The translations under genes were made by a program, and so were the position numbers. Below the pieces are notes generated by a model. It was not told where the DNA came from and made no database searches. It worked only from the letters and a program-made list of their open reading frames with translations. From NCBI GenBank assembly GCA_005878515.1, contig VBLZ01000073.1, forward strand, positions 1 to 17,819: a stretch of DNA of 17,819 bases. Reading direction: 5' to 3'. The DNA is from Methanobacteriota archaeon (GTDB lineage Archaea; Thermoplasmatota; Thermoplasmata; RBG-16-68-12). Numbering within the stretch: the stretch's first letter is position 1; the number at the start of each line of letters is the position of its first letter. Of the stretch, positions 14,901-17,819 are shown piece after piece.

Positions 14901-15072
14901 CCGGTTCAGCTCGATCGACGAGTTCGCGATGTTTCGCGAGAACCTCGGTTTCCTGGGGAAGGAGCTCCGCGTGACCGTCGAGGTGTTCCGCGCGGACGAT
15001 TCGAAGTTGTGGGATCCCGCGAACAAGGCGGACCACGCCGTCCCCGGACGGCCTGCGATTTACGTGGAGTGA
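11995..15072 (+). CDS. leuS: Leucyl-tRNA synthetase, archaeal/eukaryotic type, with basic N-terminal extension
   Basis: A 1025-aa class I synthetase that charges tRNA-Leu. Motifs: the HIGH-like PYPYMNGYQHLGFG (H108-G110), the CP1 editing domain with TIRPETVFGQTNLWV and GTGTVTSVPSDAPDDY, and KMSKS (699-703) in GRKMSKSRGN. The domain order is that of archaeal LeuRS, followed by the anticodon-binding and C-terminal regions. The catalytic homology starts near residue 66 (LREIEAKWQSAW). Before it lie about 64 residues made almost entirely of Arg, Pro, Lys, Ala and Gly. GTG 11995 is chosen because the promoter predicts transcription start there; an internal GTG at 12139 would shorten the extension to about 17 residues. 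The next gene starts 4 nt after the stop. Confidence 0.96.
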   Translation: MAKKSPRPSGRRKRPKARRAAKRGGRPRPRPRPKARRPARLRGKAGPRVRPRARARPQGRTGSVDLREIEAKWQSAWEREHVYVARAEVGRPKWYSTVPYPYMNGYQHLGFGTSFLRAEFQSRFRRMLGYNVLHPQAFHCTGLPILGAAKRIAEKEPKQWEILRAMGIPDREIPKFADPMHWIEVFPAATMDDLKALGAAVDWTRSFITTPLNPPYDAFVRWQFHRLKDGGYVRIDKHPVIWCPKDQAPIGDHDRLEGEGETPMEYTLLKFPLADGRFLVAATIRPETVFGQTNLWVDPDAEYVVARVGDERWILNDLASKKLSEQGKSVAIESRIHGADLLGKDVVAPAINRAIPILPGSFIDQGRGTGTVTSVPSDAPDDYVALRDLQQDAVLLDKYDLDPERIRAIQPIPIIRTPGWGPLPGVEIVDRLGIRNQQDREKLEQAKAEVYKTGFYRGVLNENCGPYAGVRVEVAKDEIRKELTSKGQADLMYEPSGVVICRCMTPAIVKVVDNQWFLSYADPAWKAKVHEAIASMDLYPAALRKWFDYVTDWLRDWPCAHHRGLGTILPWDSNWVIESLSDSTIYMAYYTIAHALQGGHLRSQVPWAQRLDDSFFDFVFFGSGSAKAVASRIGLETKAVEDLRHEFVYWYPLDLRNTGKDLVQNHMTFCLFGHTAIFPKELWPRGFGVNGWVRLAGRKMSKSRGNVWYIRESVREWGADVIRLTVANAGDGLDDPNVDMDFAESAKARIEEWLRFATEKHASRREHHGIDAWFLSVLNRSIQASRTAMEGMNYKAVLRHGYFDLQAAWSWYVRRSEGRPHADVLRRFIDVQTKLLAPFVPHAAEEIWHRLRGEGFVVNSRYPEAVAGEIDPRAEAAEALLQSTMADIREILKVTGIAPKRLAIYTAPAWKIQVQRIARDFAKQGPIPMNVLMERVLAQSGMRERAKEVAAFAKKVAEDLRHAKAEDLDRFSSIDEFAMFRENLGFLGKELRVTVEVFRADDSKLWDPANKADHAVPGRPAIYVE

Positions 15073-15076
15073 GTCC

Positions 15077-15562
15077 ATGAAGATCCGGCGGCCCTCCGCT
15101 CCGGAGGTGCCCTTCAAGAGAAAACGAAGCCCGCCGCCGCAGGCGACCAAACTCCTGACGTACTCGCTGGCCGCGGGAATCGTCTTCATGGTCCTCCTTG
15201 CGATCGTCTTCCTCCCGCGGATGTTCCCCGACCAGACGCCGATCGAGATTGTGAGAGGCTTCCATTTCGAGACGCCGAATAACCGGACCCTAATCTACGT
15301 CGACAGTGTGACCGTCTCGCTCGAACTCTCGCGATTCCAGGCGAACTTCTCCGTCGACGGATCCGAGATTGCGCGTCTCGGTGCCGGTCTCGGGGCCGGC
15401 AACGCGACCCTCCGGTTTTTCGATGCGAGCGCGAACGGGCTCCTTGATCCGGGAGACTACTTCGAAGTCTCACCGCCCCCCGCGGGTTGCTACCGGCTCG
15501 TGATTTTCCAGCTGGATGTCGGTCGGCTAACGGGGTCGCTGACATGGGGCGCATGCGCCTAG
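15077..15562 (+). CDS. Single-pass membrane protein with extracytoplasmic beta-rich domain
   Basis: A 161-aa protein with a short basic cytoplasmic N-terminus (KIRRP...FKRKRSPPP), one transmembrane helix (about residues 26-46, LLTYSLAAGIVFMVLLAIVF), and an extracytoplasmic domain rich in beta strands (TLIYVDSVTVSLELS, ATLRFFDASANGLLDPGDYFEV, GCYRLVIFQL). The motif with Asp/Asn and GLLDPGDYFEV resembles that of archaeal pilin-like or DUF1628-type outer domains, but there is no class III signal peptide cleavage motif, so I do not call it a pilin. The start lies 4 nt after the leuS stop, with GGAGTGAG overlapping that stop, so it is probably co-transcribed. Function unknown. Confidence 0.78.
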   Translation: MKIRRPSAPEVPFKRKRSPPPQATKLLTYSLAAGIVFMVLLAIVFLPRMFPDQTPIEIVRGFHFETPNNRTLIYVDSVTVSLELSRFQANFSVDGSEIARLGAGLGAGNATLRFFDASANGLLDPGDYFEVSPPPAGCYRLVIFQLDVGRLTGSLTWGACA

Positions 15563-15569
15563 CGCAACG

Positions 15570-15577
15570 TTTAATTG
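15570..15577 (+). promoter_or_regulatory. TATA-like promoter element of tRNA-Lys
   Basis: TTTAATTG, centred about 28 nt before the first base of the tRNA (15602). The spacing is right for a transcript that starts at or just before the mature 5' end. Confidence 0.5.
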
Positions 15578-15601
15578 AACTCGGCCAATAGGCGCGGCCG
15601 C

Positions 15602-15706
15602 GGGCCTGTAGCTTAGCTAGGTAGAGCGATCGGCTCTTATCGGCACGCTCCATCGGAACGTCCGGGGGACACCGATAGGTCAAGGGTTCGAATCCCTTCA
15701 GGCCCG
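15602..15706 (+). tRNA. tRNA-Lys(CUU) with a 31-nt intron
   Basis: The acceptor stem GGGCCTG (15602-15608) pairs with CAGGCCC (15699-15705), with discriminator G15706. The D-arm is GCTT/GAGC, the anticodon stem ATCGG (15629-15633) pairs with CCGAT (15672-15676), and the T-arm AAGGG/CCCTT encloses TTCGAAT. Removing 15640-15670 gives anticodon loop CTCTTAA with anticodon CTT at 15636-15638, and a mature length of 74 nt. The G-rich acceptor and G discriminator agree with archaeal tRNA-Lys. CCA is not encoded. The 3' end is repeated in degenerate form at 16459 and 17069. Confidence 0.93.
15640..15670 (+). other. tRNA-Lys intron at position 37/38 with a bulge-helix-bulge
   Basis: A canonical archaeal splice motif can be drawn. 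The central 4-bp helix is CUCU (15634-15637) with GGGG (15665-15668). The 5' bulge is U-A^U (15638-15640) and the 3' bulge is A-C^A (15669-15671). The outer helix is the anticodon stem, and an inner helix CGG/CCG (15641-15643 with 15662-15664) closes it. Symmetric cuts give the 31-nt intron. Confidence 0.85.
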
Positions 15707-15707
15707 T
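15684..15707 (+). repeat. tRNA-Lys 3' end, parent copy of att-like repeat
   Basis: The last 23 nt of tRNA-Lys plus one base. Two degenerate copies lie downstream in the same orientation at 16459-16482 and 17069-17092, each with 20 of 24 positions identical by my count. This is the pattern left by elements that insert at the 3' end of a tRNA gene. Confidence 0.6.
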
Positions 15708-15770
15708 AGCCTCCCGGGGAGCAGGAATCGACCATCAACGATTCCGACTAGTTTCGCATCCAGGGTGGAA

Positions 15771-15798
15771 GGATACATATACTGTATGGATACATATA
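15771..15798 (+). promoter_or_regulatory. Promoter/operator region of the toxin-antitoxin-like operon
   Basis: The 11-mer GGATACATATA occurs twice, at 15771-15781 and 15788-15798. Between them is a palindrome TGTAT-GG-ATACA (15783-15794). The first copy serves as a TATA box (centre about 15777, start near 15803). The arrangement suggests an operator for autoregulation by the first gene's winged-helix product. Confidence 0.55.
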
Positions 15799-15807
15799 GT
15801 GGCTACC

Positions 15808-16107
15808 ATGGCGCGAGCCGCAAGAGTCCCCCGGCCTAGATATGCGAAACCCGGGGCCAATCCGACCCTCGAGACGATTGAATACGTCCTCGCGGCCCTG
15901 CAAAAGGCCAGGAGCCCTGTGAGCCGCAATCGACTGCTCGCGACCCTCGGGCATTGGGGCCACTCCACGACGCGTCAGAGCTTGAATGCCGCAGTGAACT
16001 TCCTCGGTGACCAGGGCATGATCGCCGAAGGAAGCAAGGGCCTGATCTGGGTGCCGGACGCCTCGCAGGAACTCCTTGAGGCGATCCGCAAGGGGCCAAG
16101 GCTCTAA
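15808..16107 (+). CDS. Winged-helix protein, probable antitoxin/autoregulator
   Basis: A 99-aa basic-N-terminus protein whose middle part looks like a winged helix: TLETIEYVLAALQKARSPVSRNRLL, then HSTTRQSLNAAVNFLGDQGMIAEGSKGLIWVP, where the last strand pair would be the wing. The short N-terminal tail ARAARVPRPRYAKPGA is positively charged. ATG 15808 fits the TATA box; GTG 15799 is only three codons earlier and is the alternative. The stop shares one base with the next ATG (TAATG), so the two genes are translationally coupled, as in type II toxin-antitoxin pairs. The DNA-binding fold, together with the palindrome and direct repeats just upstream, supports an antitoxin/repressor role (inference). 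Confidence 0.72.
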   Translation: MARAARVPRPRYAKPGANPTLETIEYVLAALQKARSPVSRNRLLATLGHWGHSTTRQSLNAAVNFLGDQGMIAEGSKGLIWVPDASQELLEAIRKGPRL

Positions 16108-16454
16108 TGGGCCTGCGGGCCAAGGACATCGTCTTGGCGTCCTCAGCGGCGCAGTCGCTCGAGGAGCTCCAGACGGGCTCGGACCCGATCTCGGCGTCCA
16201 TCGTGCGCAGGATTCGCGCCCTCAGGCCGATTCTTTTAGCAGACTGCCTCCACGGCGAGGTGGTCAAGAGAGACCGGATTCCGAGGGCCCTGAAGGACAA
16301 GCATGGACTGGAGAACATGTACGTGGAAGACCTGCCCTCCTTTTGGCGGCTCCTCTACACGATCGTGCGCGATCGCGGCGACCGGTACATCGTTGTCGTT
16401 GAAATCGTGAATCATCGGACTTACGATGGCTGGTTCCGTGGTCGCGGCCGTTAG
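16107..16454 (+). CDS. RelE/ParE-superfamily-like toxin
   Basis: A 115-aa protein. The C-terminal half shows the RelE-like pattern: a strand at about 70-76 (LENMYVEDL), W80-R-L-L-Y-T-I (80-86), then the strand YIVVVEIVNHRTYDGWF (94-110), followed by a basic tail. Family members are small mRNA-cleaving or gyrase-acting toxins held in check by a cognate antitoxin. The N-terminal 65 residues are helical and Arg/Lys-rich. The ATG overlaps the upstream stop by one base. The stop codon lies only 5 nt before the first degenerate tRNA 3' copy, so the insertion boundary abuts the gene. The exact toxin target cannot be told from sequence. Confidence 0.72.
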   Translation: MGLRAKDIVLASSAAQSLEELQTGSDPISASIVRRIRALRPILLADCLHGEVVKRDRIPRALKDKHGLENMYVEDLPSFWRLLYTIVRDRGDRYIVVVEIVNHRTYDGWFRGRGR

Positions 16455-16458
16455 TTTG

Positions 16459-16482
16459 GGGTTCGAATTCTTTCAGGCCGCT
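16459..16482 (+). repeat. First degenerate copy of the tRNA-Lys 3' end
   Basis: Keeps the T-loop and most of the acceptor strand, including TTCAGGCC; 20 of 24 positions match the tRNA. No 5' half of a tRNA precedes it: upstream is the end of the toxin gene. It is therefore a partial copy, not a pseudogene of a whole tRNA. Confidence 0.55.
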
Positions 16483-16767
16483 TGTCTTGAAGGGGTTTGC
16501 ACCTTCGGTCTGTGGGATCCTATGTCAGTTGGCCTCGCGAATTCTTGCCCTTTTCCCTCACAACCCCGCTCCCACCCAAGCGCATGAGGTCGTGAGTGGT
16601 TTGTCGGCAGATCAGACCCCGCCCCTATCCGCCCGGATTCCCCGCGTGGCTCTTGCGCCCAATCCCGTTGGACTACCACGACCTCGTTCGTGGCCTTGAG
16701 TCAACCCCTCGCAGGCCAAAGCTCACCAAAAAAGCGACAACGGACGAAGCTTTGGGGCCATAGGTGA

Positions 16768-16776
16768 GTATTATAG
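16768..16776 (+). promoter_or_regulatory. TATA-like element of the small RHH gene
   Basis: GTATTATAG, about 26 nt before a predicted start near 16798, 12 nt ahead of ATG 16810. The 8-bp inverted repeat arm at 16748-16755 lies just upstream. Confidence 0.4.
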
Positions 16777-16809
16777 GGCCTTCGTAGTGACGGAGCGGCC
16801 TGTGACGAA

Positions 16810-17040
16810 ATGGCCCGCAAAAAGAGACGAGGTCGAATACGACGTGCTGCGAGTGAGCGTCAACGTGCGCACCAACTGACTCTTGATGCCCCGACATGGA
16901 GAAACTTGAGTCGGTTGGCACGACTCCGTCGAACATCGCGGTCAGCGATCGTGCGGATGCTCATCGCTCAAGCAATGACAATCCAAAAAGCGGCCGAAGA
17001 GCGAGGCACGGAGTCTCGACTACCGGATGCCCGTCCGTAG
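16810..17040 (+). CDS. Small basic ribbon-helix-helix-like protein
   Basis: A 76-aa, very basic protein. The N-terminus (MARKKRRGRIRRAASERQRA) is a run of Arg/Lys. Residues about 22-60 fit a ribbon-helix-helix: strand HQLTLDA, helix PTWRNLSRLARLRR, helix SRSAIVRMLIAQAM. Such proteins are commonly antitoxins or plasmid/virus copy-control repressors. The start follows a TATA-like box by the usual distance. It stands alone inside the second tRNA-repeat-bounded segment. No partner toxin is seen before the second tRNA-like copy at 17069, so if it was half of a pair the partner has been lost. The family is judged from pattern only. Confidence 0.62.
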   Translation: MARKKRRGRIRRAASERQRAHQLTLDAPTWRNLSRLARLRRTSRSAIVRMLIAQAMTIQKAAEERGTESRLPDARP

Positions 17041-17068
17041 TCGACCCGTTCCCCTACACTTTGGACCT

Positions 17069-17092
17069 AGGTTCGAATCCGATCAGGCTCGT
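17069..17092 (+). repeat. Second degenerate copy of the tRNA-Lys 3' end
   Basis: Matches the tRNA 3' end at 20 of 24 positions, keeping GGTTCGAATCC and TCAGGC-CGT. It starts 28 nt after the stop of the RHH gene and no tRNA 5' part precedes it. The mismatches differ from those in the first copy, so the two were not made by a simple duplication of one another. Confidence 0.55.
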
Positions 17093-17195
17093 TTCACTCC
17101 AGATTTCAGCTTTCCAAATTGACTCAAGACCCTTCGTACAAGTCACCCCCGCGTAACTTTCTTCAGGGCACAGCAAGACCGCCGACGCCGTCTCA

Positions 17196-17819
17196 CTAGC
17201 TCGCGTCCTCGACTCTCTTCAAGACTCGAAGGGCCGTGAGGGTGATCCACTTGCTCGGCTCCCCCGCCCGCTCCAGGGCGAGCGGCCTCACTTTCTTCCA
17301 CCCGGCCCCGCGACCACTTCCCGGCCCTTCGTCAGGATGAATCCGGTCGAGAAACCAGGTCCCGTCGCTCTGCCGCTTCTCGCGAAGGATTCGGAGAGCG
17401 GGCCGGAGGCGACGATCCCGGGCATATCCGAGCCCCGTGAGGACGTCGAGCCCTACCAGCAGGTCGTAGTAATAGTGCGTCGGGTAGTGGAACCGGAACC
17501 AAGGAGCGTACCGTCTCCCCTCCTCGAAGAGCTTCCGCTCGAGATAGAACTCCGCGCCTCGCGAGATCGACCGCTCCATCGCGGCGGTCCGATTCGCCTT
17601 CGGAACCGACGCGAACGCGGCCAAAGCTTCCCAGCAGTCGAGGGTCCCGGGCTTGCCGGCGGCACAGTTCCAGCCCCCGTCCTCCCGCTGGTCCTCGATC
17701 ATCCAGTCGTAAAGCTTCCGGACCCGGCGATCCTCGCCATATCCGAACCGCGTCAGCATTCGCGCGGTGTTCCCGACGATGCAGACCTCCTCCGTGAAGA
17801 AGTTCACCTCGGAGCTGAG
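17196..17819 (-). CDS. Squalene-cyclase/prenyltransferase-like toroid protein, partial (N-terminus beyond right edge)
   Basis: At least 208 codons on the minus strand, open to the window edge; GTG 17807 is internal because the frame continues upstream as LSSE. Alpha-helical repeats with QW-like motifs, QREDGGW and QSDGTW, and Tyr/Trp-rich stretches (YAPWFRFHYPTHYYYDLL) are typical of the alpha/alpha toroid of squalene-hopene cyclases, prenyltransferases and related proteins. The catalytic DxDD of cyclases is not in the visible part, so the activity is unknown; many archaeal members are uncharacterised. It converges on the tRNA-linked insertion region, and the 104-nt gap after its stop shows nothing I can name. 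Confidence 0.8.
   Translation of the reverse strand, partial: LSSEVNFFTEEVCIVGNTARMLTRFGYGEDRRVRKLYDWMIEDQREDGGWNCAAGKPGTLDCWEALAAFASVPKANRTAAMERSISRGAEFYLERKLFEEGRRYAPWFRFHYPTHYYYDLLVGLDVLTGLGYARDRRLRPALRILREKRQSDGTWFLDRIHPDEGPGSGRGAGWKKVRPLALERAGEPSKWITLTALRVLKRVEDAS

Larger units (their letters stand above)
16455..16809. other. 355-nt non-coding stretch inside the tRNA-proximal insertion
   Basis: After the tRNA-like repeat I see no convincing gene. The base composition is less GC-rich than in the flanking operons. Two inverted repeats are present: CCACGA/TCGTGG at 16676-16693 (6 bp, 6-nt loop) and CCAAAGCT/AGCTTTGG at 16716-16723 with 16748-16755 (8 bp, 24-nt loop). The latter is just upstream of the RHH promoter and could be its operator or a terminator remnant. 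Short open frames on both strands here have no recognisable features. Confidence 0.5.
15684..17092. mobile_element. Probable decayed insertion region at tRNA-Lys
   Basis: The region from the tRNA 3' end to the last degenerate copy is divided by the middle copy into two segments: 775 nt holding a toxin-antitoxin-like pair, and 610 nt holding a small RHH gene and non-coding sequence. Small accessory genes, repeats in the tRNA orientation and a tRNA anchor fit tandem integrative remnants. No integrase or recombinase is visible, so this is an inference. Confidence 0.45.

Noticed and set aside
12430..15189. Very long open frame on the minus strand under leuS
   Set aside because: It is the antisense shadow of a highly GC-rich synthetase gene; its sequence has no recognisable motifs, while the plus frame has every LeuRS motif.
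16473..16699. Small open frames on both strands between the toxin gene and the RHH gene
   Set aside because: They lack recognisable motifs and typical codon bias, sit beside the tRNA-like repeat, and have no promoter or ribosome-binding signal.

Overview
The window looks like a high-GC euryarchaeal chromosome, most plausibly Thermoplasmatota or a close relative. The reasons are an archaeal-type PheS and LeuRS, an MptA-type GTP cyclohydrolase, TATA/BRE-like promoters about 26 nt upstream of leaderless or near-leaderless starts, a tRNA-Lys with a bulge-helix-bulge intron and no encoded CCA, and many KaiC/RecA-like ATPases with roadblock proteins. The lineage is an inference; no rRNA is present to settle it.

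Region 1 (1-6742, minus strand) is one very tight nine-gene operon, with several junctions overlapping by 1 or 4 nt. In transcription order: a RecA-like ATPase with a degenerate P-loop (TTG start); a fusion of a P-loop-less RecA/KaiC-like domain with a small Ras/Arf-like GTPase; two roadblock/LC7 proteins; a cysteine-rich V4R-like protein; a KaiC-like ATPase; a zinc-ribbon/TPR/KaiC-like three-domain protein; another KaiC-like ATPase; and a two-helix membrane protein that runs off the left edge. Together they look like an undescribed signalling or spatial-regulation module: switch GTPase, roadblock regulators, possible sensor, intact and degenerate RecA-fold ATPases, TPR scaffold and membrane protein.

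Region 2 (6743-10381) opens with a divergent promoter region, then pheS and a small TPR gene on plus. Convergent to these, on minus, are mptA and a 61-aa zinc-finger protein. mptA has conserved N-terminal sequence upstream of its only usable start codon. The 304-nt gap upstream of mptA (10078-10381) contains a strong long hairpin and other pairing potential.

Region 3 (10382-11822, minus) resembles the archaeal cdrS-ftsZ arrangement: a tandem ribbon-helix-helix regulator, a possible 34-aa ORF, and an FtsZ-like protein that keeps the GTP-binding half but has lost the T7-loop aspartates and the C-terminal domain. A perfect 7-3-7 inverted repeat lies in the regulator's leader.

Region 4 (11995-15562, plus) is leuS, with a leaderless GTG and an Arg/Pro/Lys-rich N-terminal extension, followed by a single-pass membrane protein.

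Region 5 (15602-17195) starts with the intron-containing tRNA-Lys(CUU). Two degenerate copies of its 3' end follow 775 and 1385 nt downstream, and they bracket a wHTH/RelE-like toxin-antitoxin pair and a small RHH gene. This looks like a tRNA-targeted insertion hotspot with decayed tandem elements; no integrase is visible. The right edge (17196-17819, minus) is the C-terminal part of a squalene-cyclase/prenyltransferase-like toroid protein.
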